A DNA stretch of 64,000 nt, from assembly GCA_964534275.1 (NCBI GenBank), contig CAZHQG010000015.1:1-64000 (forward strand). The letters run 5' to 3'. Positions 1-7,972 of this stretch are shown here, one piece after another. Below the pieces are notes generated by a model. It was not told the origin of the DNA and did not search any database. It saw only the letters and a program-made list of their open reading frames with translations. The DNA comes from HRBIN30 sp964534275. GTDB lineage: Bacteria; Desulfobacterota; Binatia; HRBIN30. Every line of letters starts with the position of its first letter. Position 1 is the first letter of the stretch. Position numbers and translations under genes: made by a program.

Positions 1-34
1 GTGGGGGCGGGTTCGAGGAGAGGACTTCCCACCG

Positions 35-1445
35 TTAGTCAAGGGTTAGTTGGCGACCGAGTACGTCGCCTTGAGTGGTCTGCTTCTGCGTCCCCGGAGC
101 GCATGACGTAGAAGCTTCGTTTCCAATACCAGAGCCAGCGTCGGCACAGACGGGAGGTTGTTCGTCCTTGAGCAACTTTACGGTGTGGAGCGGTCTACGG
201 CGAGCAGGGTCGTAGAGTGTGCGATGCTTCAGCATCTGCAAAGCCACGTCGAGTAGTCGCTCCACCACCCCGCGCACAGCCCGCGCATGCCCATGTCCAC
301 GTCGGCGCAAACGCGGGTAGTGCTGGCGGCACACCAGATCGTGCTCCACTGCGGTGCGCCCCCAGTGGTAGAAGGCATTGGCCAGACGCCGGTTGCACGC
401 TCTACGCCGCTCAACTACAGGATACGCCTTGCCGCTGCGTCTGGTCACCGGGGCGATTCCCCCAAGGGCCCGCAACGTGGTACGCTTGCCCTGGAGCAAC
501 ACTCCATGGGCCTCAGCGAGCACAGTGGCGCATACGATTCTGCCCACCCCTGGTAAGGAGCGCAGGATCTCCACGTCACTGTGTTCGTTCTGGGGCCGCG
601 CCGAGAGAGACGACTGGCAAGCATCACGGCTCTTCTGGGCGCAGCGTTGCAGCAATCGGTCCAGCCTGCGCTCGCTCTGTTTCAGTTGCTCCAGCAGCAG
701 CTTCAGTTGGGGCAGTAGCGCAAGGATGCGCCGCACCACCCCCCCGCACTCCAGGAGCCAGGGGGGAACGAGCGGGCACAAAGGGTGGCCTGAAGCTCTT
801 TGGCGCTGATGCGGCGGATGCGGTGGCGGGCGAGGATGCGCTCGATGGTGCTCTGCCCAAGCTTACGCATGCCCTTAGGACCGAGCGCGCGCTTGAGGAT
901 GTTCCACATCCACGGCTCGGTCACATCCCCAATGCGGAGCAGTGGGGCAACGCAACGCCCAACCATCTGCCGCAAGCGGTTGGTGAGCCGAGTGAAGTCT
1001 CCGCGCAGCTCCTCGTAATGGCGACTCTCCTCCCTCAGCTCTGCCCACTCGGCACTGTCGAGGCTTACGGGCCAAAACGCATGCCGGTCGGTGCGAAGCG
1101 CACTGGCAAGCACGTGGGCGTCGCGCCGGTCGTCCTTCGCCCCCCGCCACTGTAAAGCGGTCGCGGAAGCGGTCGAGCTGCTTGGGGTTGAGCGCAAACA
1201 CGTTCACCCCTGCGTCCACCAGCGTCTGGACCACGGGCGCATGGGGAATCTCGATGGCCACCCCAACGCTGGCAGCATTGCCCGCCGCCAGCGCCAGGAC
1301 CTCCTCGATCACTCCCTCAAAGCGCACGCACCTCGTGAGCAATCTTGCGCTTAAGGAGCAGTTTGCCCTCTGCATCGAGCACGCAGAGCTGGTGCTCCTC
1401 CCAACCCCAGTCGATGCCCACAAACACCTTAAGCTCCTGTTCCAT
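35..1445 (-). pseudogene. IS110-family transposase with three frameshifts
   Basis: The reading frame starts at an ATG at 1443-1445 behind a good GGAGGAG ribosome site. It gives the RuvC-like N-terminus (VGIDWGWEEHQLCVLD), then changes frame near 1320 to a segment containing GVAIEIPHAPVVQTLVDAG. It changes again near 1145 to one containing GAKDDRRDAHVLASAL, and again near 775 to the C-terminal IS116/IS110/IS902 domain with LPGVGRIVCATVLAEAHG and the TRRSGKAYP serine region. The Asp, Glu and Asp-x-x-Asp residues expected of the DEDD site are all present but lie in three different frames. No intact protein can be made unless the frameshifts are assembly errors. Confidence 0.85.
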
Positions 1446-1740
1446 CCTGCTCTCCTCCTTCCTGCTTCCTTCTCTGCCTGGTTCGCCCCATCGCTTCGAT
1501 CTTCCCTGTACTGGCACTCACGCGCTGCCCACCAGTGCAAGCAACGCTGGCGCAACTTCCCACTGGAACTCTACGATGGGGCACTTGCCGGAGCGCAAGT
1601 CCTCTCCAGGCTCTCGCAACGGCGCGGGGGAAGGGTTGGCACTCCCGGCAAGCCGAACCCAAGCGGCCGTGTTCGTAACGCGACTGCTCGCAGCAAGCTA
1701 CGCTTGATTCTGATCATCGTCAGAAATGGTACAGGGGTGG
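1446..1740 (-). other. Non-coding 5' end of the IS110 element, candidate bridge-RNA region
   Basis: About 295 bases lie between the transposase start and the resumed minisatellite, and no convincing gene is present. In the IS110 subgroup the bridge RNA is encoded in the long non-coding end upstream of the transposase. The position and length here fit that layout. I did not fold the region or identify the target-binding and donor-binding loops, so this is a positional guess. Confidence 0.25.
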
Positions 1741-2040
1741 GAGGAGAGGCTGGGGTTGCCGTTTGCGGTGCCGAGTTCGCGGGCGAAGGCACACGGTCCG
1801 GGGATTGAGTGATTGAGTGATTGAGAGATTGAGAGATTGAGTGATTGAGAGATTGGAGTCGTGGGGGCGGGTTCGAGGAGAGGGGGAACGGGAGGCTGGG
1901 GTTGCCGTTGCGATCCCGGGTTCGGGCCGAAGGCACACGTTCTCGGGATTGAGCGATTGAGTGATTGAGAGATTGAGAGATTGAGTGATTGAGAGATTGA
2001 GTGATTGGGGCCGTGGGGGTGGGTTCGAGGCGGGGTGGGA
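1741..2040. repeat. Minisatellite with about 146-bp unit carrying octamer arrays
   Basis: Two imperfect tandem copies of a unit of about 146 bases start near 1747 and 1893. Each begins AGGCTGGGGTTGCCGTT, contains GAAGGCACACG, then an octamer array (GATTGAGW), then a GTGGGGGYGGGTTCGAGG segment. The octamer stretches are 1803-1856 (six full copies plus a partial) and 1947-2007 (seven plus a partial). The first 23 bases of the window match the GTGGGGGCGGGTTCGAGGAG segment, so the array continues to the left of the IS element. No gene is supported between 1741 and 2335. Confidence 0.85.
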
Positions 2041-2246
2041 TGGAACGCGGGGGTTGGCTCGGAGTCCTTGGTATGCAGGTGCGCGTTGGCATGGGAGCGG
2101 TAGGAAGCTGGTAGCGCCGGGCTCTGACGCGCGAACCGAGAGCCGCAAGACTTCAAGACGCGGCCGTGGTCCCCGAGTGGCATTTGAGCGGGAGACGACG
2201 CTGCTTTGGAACAGCCAAGAGACGGGTCCGACTCGAGGAGCCCGCA

Positions 2247-2355
2247 GCGGGAAGCGCACCGAGTCAGCTTCCGCACGAAGCCCGTACTAGGTACTACCAC
2301 CATGGCGTATCTGCCAGGGCGGGAAGCGCACCGAGTCAGTTTCGGCGCGAAGCCC
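2247..2355. repeat. 37-bp imperfect direct repeat, two copies 72 bp apart
   Basis: Copies at 2247-2283 and 2319-2355 share GCGGGAAGCGCACCGAGTCA and end in GAAGCCC, with only a few differences. The second copy covers the last codons and stop of the ATP-grasp gene on the minus strand. The first copy therefore looks like a partial duplication of that gene's 3' end, or both are members of a dispersed repeat. The sequence from 2041 to 2246 shows no other structure I can support. Confidence 0.7.
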
Positions 2356-3304
2356 ACTCGTAAAGTTCGATACCCAGGGCAACGCGGTCCGCAGTGGCCC
2401 TGGGCAAATTCGCCGCGCGAGTGGAAAGCGCATCGAGAATGGGACGCAAGCCCAGATGGTTGGCAAGCTGAATGGCAAGTCCAGGCCGGGCATTGAGCTC
2501 GAGCACGCAGGGGCCCAGTTCAGGGTCCACCACAACATCGACACCGAAGTACCCAAGCGGTACCGCATCGTGACACGCCGCGGCAATGTGCAGGATGCGA
2601 GGCCACTCGGGTACCAGAAGGCGCACGAGCGGACTTCCCGTGTCCGGATGTGCCCTCACGATTTGCTCTCTCCAGATCGCGTACACCGCTTGGCCAGAAG
2701 CGAGATGCACCCCCACTCCGACGCCGCCCAAGTGCAAGTTGGCGCGGCCATCCGAATGCCGCGTCGGCAACCGGAGCATCGCCAGGATCGGCACCCCGCG
2801 CGCCACCAGGACCCGCACGTCGGGGATGCCGCGAAAGCTAAACGGCTCGAATGCCGGATGCAGCGATAGCCGTTGCTCGATGAGCACACTGTCCCGCGAC
2901 TGGTCGAGCGCGTACGCGCCGGCCAGAATCTCTGCGGCATGGTTCCGCAGGTCTCGCAGGATCAAAGCCTCGCCACTTGCTTTGTAGTACCGCGGGCCGT
3001 CTCGCCTTACGATGAGGAGAATCCCCTCGCCGCCCGCCCCACGCGTGGGCTTGAGTGCGAAACTCTCTCGGCCTTCCAGCGCTTGCTCCAAGCCGCTCAG
3101 CGCGCCTAACGAGGTGAACGTGGCAAAGGTCGCTGGCGTGGGGATGTCGTGCCGGGCGAGGGTCTCCTTCGTGGCCAACTTGTTGTCGACCAAGGCAACG
3201 AGCGTGGCGGGATTGGAAGCAATCCCGTGCTCGTGGTTGCGCCGATTGAGCCCGAGAACTTCCTTGCGAATTTGCCGCAGGCGCGCCGCCAACGTTAAGG
3301 CCAT
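2336..3304 (-). CDS. RimK-related ATP-grasp ligase (alpha-L-glutamate ligase-like)
   Basis: A 322-residue ATP-grasp protein of the RimK-related group usually found beside a 7TM inactive transglutaminase, as here. Visible marks are NPATLVALVDNKLATKE near the N-terminus, the Gly-rich nucleotide loop KPTRGAGGEGI around residue 90, and the Mg-binding end CVLELNARPGLAIQ near residue 275. ATP-grasp ligases of this kind add amino acids to a carboxylate; the substrate here is unknown. The start ATG (3302-3304) overlaps the end of the upstream gene by 10 bases, so the two are translationally coupled. A longer open frame upstream of this ATG is only the shadow of the neighbouring gene. Confidence 0.85.
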   Translation of the reverse strand: MALTLAARLRQIRKEVLGLNRRNHEHGIASNPATLVALVDNKLATKETLARHDIPTPATFATFTSLGALSGLEQALEGRESFALKPTRGAGGEGILLIVRRDGPRYYKASGEALILRDLRNHAAEILAGAYALDQSRDSVLIEQRLSLHPAFEPFSFRGIPDVRVLVARGVPILAMLRLPTRHSDGRANLHLGGVGVGVHLASGQAVYAIWREQIVRAHPDTGSPLVRLLVPEWPRILHIAAACHDAVPLGYFGVDVVVDPELGPCVLELNARPGLAIQLANHLGLRPILDALSTRAANLPRATADRVALGIELYEWASRRN

Positions 3305-5496
3305 GCTTGACGCTCGCTCCCTAGCGACCAGAACCGCTTGTACTCCACCAACCGAAGTCCCCGCCACTTTCCGAGTACGATGTCCAGCGCGATGGCCGCC
3401 ACCAGAATCTCGGGGAAACTCAGCAACAGCGACTGCAAGCCACCCCACTCGACGGCCGCGTAGCAAATGGAGGAGACCAGCAAGGTATTCGCCGTAAGGC
3501 GAACGGCTTCTCGCGTACCGAACTGGGCACGCGACGAAGCGAAGTTCTCGATCATGTTCGACATGATCACCATCGGGAAAATGCTGACGTTCAGCAGGGC
3601 TCCGATCCCGAACGAAGCTCCGAGCACGGCCAGCCCCGCCATGATTCCAGCGACAATTGTAATCAAAATTGCGAGTCGGGACACAAGCTGTAAGCGCACC
3701 CGCTGAAGCGCCGCACGTACGAGCGTACCGGTGCCAACGATGCTGATGAAAATGACTAAACCCCACTTGAGGCCCGTGGTGAGAAAGGCCAGGGAGACGA
3801 TGACCGGGGCAAACGTGCCGAATGTTTCCACGCCGACGACGGTGCGAATGACCACCACCAGCGCGGCGATCACCGGCAGCACCAGAATGAACGTCAGGGC
3901 TTGCAACGGCACCTGAGCGGTAACCGCGCGTGCCCACGCGGCGACGATCGTGCGCCGCCACTCGCTTAGCCGTTCGTAGGTCAGGTAGTTGAGCACGATG
4001 GGTTTTGCTGCCCACTTTCGGGCTTCCTCGTCGAGCGGCACGCCGTCGAGCACGTTGGCTCGCGCCATGGCCCAAACCGCCGAGAGCTTCAGCGGAGTTG
4101 GAAACAACACCACTTCCCCGGCGTCAAGCAGCCGGTACAACACGGCTCCAAGGATTCTCCCGACGCCCTGCGGGAAGCGGCCAACCACCAGGATGCGGCT
4201 GTCAGCAAGTTTGAGACTTGCTTCGCCCAAAACTAACGCTGCGTAGAGGCCCGTGTCGTCGCTCGTGTGCAAGACGAGAACGTGCGCGCTGTGCACCAGA
4301 GCCAGGTTGTTGGCCAGCAAACGTTGCAGATACTGTTGCCGGAAATAACGCGGAGCAGCGGGAACGGTTAAAAGGACGACGTCAATTTGCGACTCGCTTG
4401 CCTCGCGCAGGATGCGTTCGCTCGTAGCCGCCGGTGGGTTTTCATCCGTGAGGATCACAACGGTTGCGAGAGGTTTGTCTACGTACGCAGAAACGGTGCG
4501 GGCCAATGGCTGCATGGGCACGACCACCCGTGCTTTCGCAGCTTGGTTTGCTTCGGCGGATTCTTTGCGCATCCGGTGCACGAGAAAACCGTAGTCCACG
4601 CTTGCCCCTGCCGGATGCACAATGAGAGGTAGGTCGCCCCGATACAGCGCCAAATACCGATTGGGTAGCCAGCCAAAGTGGCCACCACTGGGATCGAGCG
4701 GCACCCACGTGCCCGCAACATGCGCTTCTACCCACGCGATGGTGGCACGCTTTTTTGCGGCGTCGTCCAAACTGAGTCCCCCTACAACCCGCGCCGGAAC
4801 GCCGCTTGCCTGAAGCAAAGCGGCGAGAAGACGGGCTTTGCCGGTGACCGTGCCGCGGCCACGTGAGAGCACGGTCAACGCATCTTCCCGCGAGCCACCG
4901 GAACTTCCGCGGATGGCGGTTGCGGTAAACTGAAACAGATTCCACAGAAGTTCTTCCGCAGTTTGTACGTTACCAGCGACCTCTCGCGCCCTCTGGCGCA
5001 GCGCAGGTTCGTTGCTTTGGATGAGTGCGGTAGGTTCGAGCCAACGGCGCAATGCGGGATCGGAAGGGGCACTCCGTGGTAGAGGGGCTGCAGGGATGTC
5101 GACGATGCGGTCGCTCACACGAAACTCGTACTCCAGCTCGATCTCTCCGCTTTCGGAGCCGTTGGTTCTCGTCCAGATCCCGACGAGGTTCGGATTGCTC
5201 GGTTCCTCGGAGAAGCGAAAGCCCGGAGCATGGACCGTACGCTGCTGCACTTCTTGGCTGGTGTCCGACACGGGCAACAGGATCCGGATCCCAGCGCCTT
5301 CGGTGAGATTCTGGATGCGGACAAAAAATTTCAGGCGCCAAAATGTGCTCGTTGGCGACAATGGGCGCTCGCGCTGCGTAAGCGCATCTTGTGTGGCCGG
5401 GTACAACTCCGCAGTCGGAGCAGCGGTCGGTGTCGGCGTCGCGGCGCCAAGAGTTGCCCAGCAGAGCGCGAGAAGCGGCAGGAGGCGAGCGATCAT
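3295..5496 (-). CDS. Inactive transglutaminase fused to seven transmembrane helices
   Basis: About 733 residues. The N-terminus (MIARLLPLLALCWATLGAA) is a signal peptide. A periplasmic domain follows, then a transglutaminase-like core around residues 200-280, then at least seven hydrophobic helices over roughly the last 250 residues. In the core the usual catalytic Cys segment reads GTVTGKARLLAALLQASG, and the usual HAWVE reads IAWVE. Cys and His are therefore both gone while LDPSG remains, as known for this family. I chose the ATG at 5496 over the upstream TTG at 5538 because it begins the signal peptide. It is coupled to the ATP-grasp gene, so it probably acts with that ligase at the inner membrane. 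Confidence 0.85.
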   Translation of the reverse strand: MIARLLPLLALCWATLGAATPTPTAAPTAELYPATQDALTQRERPLSPTSTFWRLKFFVRIQNLTEGAGIRILLPVSDTSQEVQQRTVHAPGFRFSEEPSNPNLVGIWTRTNGSESGEIELEYEFRVSDRIVDIPAAPLPRSAPSDPALRRWLEPTALIQSNEPALRQRAREVAGNVQTAEELLWNLFQFTATAIRGSSGGSREDALTVLSRGRGTVTGKARLLAALLQASGVPARVVGGLSLDDAAKKRATIAWVEAHVAGTWVPLDPSGGHFGWLPNRYLALYRGDLPLIVHPAGASVDYGFLVHRMRKESAEANQAAKARVVVPMQPLARTVSAYVDKPLATVVILTDENPPAATSERILREASESQIDVVLLTVPAAPRYFRQQYLQRLLANNLALVHSAHVLVLHTSDDTGLYAALVLGEASLKLADSRILVVGRFPQGVGRILGAVLYRLLDAGEVVLFPTPLKLSAVWAMARANVLDGVPLDEEARKWAAKPIVLNYLTYERLSEWRRTIVAAWARAVTAQVPLQALTFILVLPVIAALVVVIRTVVGVETFGTFAPVIVSLAFLTTGLKWGLVIFISIVGTGTLVRAALQRVRLQLVSRLAILITIVAGIMAGLAVLGASFGIGALLNVSIFPMVIMSNMIENFASSRAQFGTREAVRLTANTLLVSSICYAAVEWGGLQSLLLSFPEILVAAIALDIVLGKWRGLRLVEYKRFWSLGSERQAWP

Positions 5497-5659
5497 CGAA
5501 CGTCGATCGTGACTACCAGCGAGACGACTTTGCTGCAAGGAAAACGGGTGCGCAGAACCAAGCGGCCAGTTGCAACCGGCGTCGCACGCGGCGGAATTCG
5601 TCGTCCTCTTGCTTTATCCGCTGGCTGCAGACAGTTTCGCACTGGAAGGAGTTAACCCG

Positions 5660-6808
5660 ATGAGCACCGCCGAACTAAGGGAAGAGATCGTTGCTGTTGT
5701 GCGCCGCTTCGTCGAGCGCGAGGTCATGCCTGTCGCTAGCGAGCTCGAGCATCGGAACGAGTATCCGCATGCTCTGGTGGCTCGGATGAAGGAACTAGGA
5801 TTGTTCGGGGCGACGATTCCTTCCGAGTTCGGTGGGCTCGGGCTCGATGTCGCTACCTACGCTCGCATCGTGGAGGAACTTTCACGCGGCTGGATGAGTT
5901 TGAGCGGCGTGCTGAATACCCACTTGATGGTGGCTTACCTTCTGCGCGAGCATGGCACCCCAGAGCAGCGGGAGCGTTACCTCCCTGCAATGGCTCGGGG
6001 CGAACACCGCGGAGCGTTGTGCCTCACGGAACCTCACGCAGGCAGCGATGTACAACGAATTCGGACCACCGCTGTGCGCCGTGGAGACGTATACGTGCTG
6101 AACGGCAGCAAGATGTTCATTACCAACGCCCGCACGGCCACTGTGTATGCCATCGTGGCGAAAACCGATCCACGAGCCGAACCGCCGTATCGTGGAATGA
6201 GCTTGTTTCTCGGCGAGAAGGGTCCTGGGTTGAGCGTCAGTCGCGACCTCGAGAAGCTCGGATACAAGGGAATCGAGACGTGTGAGGTCCACCTGGAGAA
6301 TTACGAGGTCCCGGCGGCAAACCTGCTGGGCGGCACGGAGGGCAAAGGGTTTTTCCAGGTCATGAGCGGCTTGGAAGTGGGGCGCGTGAACATCGCCGCA
6401 CGAGCGGTGGGGGTAGCGACCGCGGCCTTCGAGCAAGCGATTCGTTACGCGCAACAACGGGAGACGTTTGGGAAGCCGATTGCCCAACACCAAGCGATTC
6501 AGCTCAAGCTGGCGGATATGGCGACCAAGATCGAAGCAGCCCGTTTGCTCACGTACCAGGCGGCGGAAAAGAAAGACCGCGGAGAGCGCGCCGATCTGGA
6601 AGCCGGCATGGCAAAGCTCTTCGCTTCCGAAGCGTGCCTCGAGGTGGCTACGGAAGCCATGCGCATCTTGGGGGGCTACGGGTACACGGCGGAGTTCCCT
6701 GTGGAGCGGTACTTTCGCGATGCGCCCTTGATGATCATTGGGGAAGGGACGAACGAAATCCAACGCCTGGTCATCGCCCGCCAATTGTTGGAGCGATACA
6801 AAATCTAG
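5660..6808 (+). CDS. Acyl-CoA dehydrogenase
   Basis: A 382-residue FAD flavoenzyme that oxidises an acyl-CoA to its 2-enoyl-CoA, passing electrons to an electron-transfer flavoprotein. The N-terminal helical domain is followed by LCLTEPHAGSDVQRI (about residue 120), the beta domain motif KMFITNARTATVYAIVAK, and the C-terminal helical domain with QRETFGKPIAQHQAIQLKLA. The last segment is RDAPLMIIGEGTNEIQRLVI, whose GEGTNE Glu is the usual catalytic base. The start ATG follows AAGGAG at 5646-5651; an upstream in-frame extension lacks family similarity. Chain-length preference cannot be read. A fused ETF lies far away at 53726-55582. Confidence 0.93.
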   Translation: MSTAELREEIVAVVRRFVEREVMPVASELEHRNEYPHALVARMKELGLFGATIPSEFGGLGLDVATYARIVEELSRGWMSLSGVLNTHLMVAYLLREHGTPEQRERYLPAMARGEHRGALCLTEPHAGSDVQRIRTTAVRRGDVYVLNGSKMFITNARTATVYAIVAKTDPRAEPPYRGMSLFLGEKGPGLSVSRDLEKLGYKGIETCEVHLENYEVPAANLLGGTEGKGFFQVMSGLEVGRVNIAARAVGVATAAFEQAIRYAQQRETFGKPIAQHQAIQLKLADMATKIEAARLLTYQAAEKKDRGERADLEAGMAKLFASEACLEVATEAMRILGGYGYTAEFPVERYFRDAPLMIIGEGTNEIQRLVIARQLLERYKI

Positions 6809-6840
6809 CCGCTGTTGTTCGTCGGTGTCGGCTGCGCTGC

Positions 6841-7824
6841 TCACGCAACTTGCGCACTGGGAACTTTAGTGCCGATGCATCGGCTCTGGGAATCGCCAGA
6901 AGCTTGCGCGGCAAGCGCGTCTCGAACCGCGGGAAGGAGCACGGTAAACCGGCAGCCGCGTCCGGGGAGTCTCTCGACATGGATGCGTCCGTCCATTTCT
7001 TCGACCAGTCGTTGCACAATGTAGAGGCCGAGACCCGTACCGCCGTGTTGCGGGTGGGTCGGAGAGCGATAGAAGGGTTGAAAAAGGTTCTGCGAGCTGG
7101 CGTGCGGTAGGCCTGGGCCGCTGTCTTCCACCGCTATCCATACCAGCTCTTCGCGGAGGCCAGTGGCTACCTTGACCACGGTCCCCTCCGGGCTGAATTT
7201 GACGGCATTGTCGATCAAATTCGCAAGAACGCGACTTAGCCCAAGCGAATCGGCGAAGACGGCGGGCAAGCCGTTGCCGAGATGCACCGCAAGACGGATC
7301 TTCTTGAGCTCTGCGGCCGCACCGGCCCACTCGGCCACTGCAGCGACAACGTCGTTTACCTGCACGCTGGATTTCTTTAACGGGCTCGCCTTCGCTTCGA
7401 GCGCCGCATCTTGGAGCAGGTTTGCCACCAGGCTGCCCGCTCGACGCGCATTTGCAAGGGCGCGCAAGATGGATTCGCGCTGCTCGTCATCGAGGCGGGA
7501 ATGCAGCGCGATCTCGAGGAATCCCTGCACATTGGCGAGCGGTGCACGCAGGTCGTGACTGACGATTGCAAGAAACTCTCGGAGCTGCCTCTCGCGAACG
7601 AGAGCGCGGTTTGCGACTCGGCGGTGGAGCCAAATAGCCACGACGATCCATGCCACAACGCATAATGTACCAGTCATCAGTGTGATACCGCTGGACGCCT
7701 TCGCGGTGCTCTCGGCCGGTAGCGCTTGAGTAAGAGTCGGTTGTGAAAGCACGAAAGCCGCCACAGCCCCCAAGGCTCTGGAAAAGGAAGAGCTGGATTC
7801 GAGAAGCAACAGCCGCATACGCAC
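6841..7824 (-). CDS. Membrane-bound sensor histidine kinase
   Basis: About 327 residues with one or two hydrophobic segments near the N-terminus (TGTLCVVAWIVVAIWLHRR around residue 55) and little room for a periplasmic sensor. The HisKA domain has FLAIVSHDLRAPLANVQGF (His near residue 90). The ATPase domain has an N box (LANLIDNAVKFSPEG), G1 (VEDSGPGLP) and G2 (GGTGLGLYIVQRLVEE). No response regulator is adjacent, so its partner is unknown. The first codon is GTG at 7824; an in-frame ATG two codons later (7818) is equally likely. It is convergent with the acyl-CoA dehydrogenase and shows no operon partner. Confidence 0.9.
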   Translation of the reverse strand: MRMRLLLLESSSSFSRALGAVAAFVLSQPTLTQALPAESTAKASSGITLMTGTLCVVAWIVVAIWLHRRVANRALVRERQLREFLAIVSHDLRAPLANVQGFLEIALHSRLDDEQRESILRALANARRAGSLVANLLQDAALEAKASPLKKSSVQVNDVVAAVAEWAGAAAELKKIRLAVHLGNGLPAVFADSLGLSRVLANLIDNAVKFSPEGTVVKVATGLREELVWIAVEDSGPGLPHASSQNLFQPFYRSPTHPQHGGTGLGLYIVQRLVEEMDGRIHVERLPGRGCRFTVLLPAVRDALAAQASGDSQSRCIGTKVPSAQVA

Positions 7825-7972
7825 GAGTGCGTAGCAACGATTGCGCCGCGGCTGGTTTTTCCACGTCGCTAAGCCATGCCAACCAATAGCGCACCTACGA
7901 CGGACGAAATGCGTTGCATGCGTGCGACACCCCTGTCCTCAGGGAGAGACAGACTGCCGCTGTTTCGAATGC

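Larger units (their letters stand above)
24..1740 (-). mobile_element. IS110-family insertion sequence, degraded
   Basis: This block holds a decayed IS110-type transposase and separates two stretches of the same minisatellite. The bases before it (1-23) match the array unit seen again at 1861-1883, and the array resumes at about 1741. The 9-mer GAGGAGAGG lies at both junctions (15-23 and 1741-1749). It may be a target-site effect or simply part of the array, so the exact ends are inferred. No terminal inverted repeat was seen, which fits IS110. The non-coding end upstream of the transposase is about 295 bases. Confidence 0.6.

Noticed and set aside
217..1155. 312-codon open frame on the plus strand
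   Set aside because: It is antisense to the IS110 transposase, has low-complexity Ala/Arg/Pro composition and no recognisable domain.
1803..2007. Possible CRISPR array
   Set aside because: The units are contiguous 8-mers without unique spacers, and no cas genes are present.
1698..2357. Minus-strand open frames rich in SITQSLNH-type repeats
   Set aside because: They arise from the octamer array, which is open in all three frames; there is no start context or domain.
5882..6844. 320-codon minus-strand frame
   Set aside because: Shadow of the acyl-CoA dehydrogenase on the plus strand; composition is His/Arg/Gln-rich with no domain.
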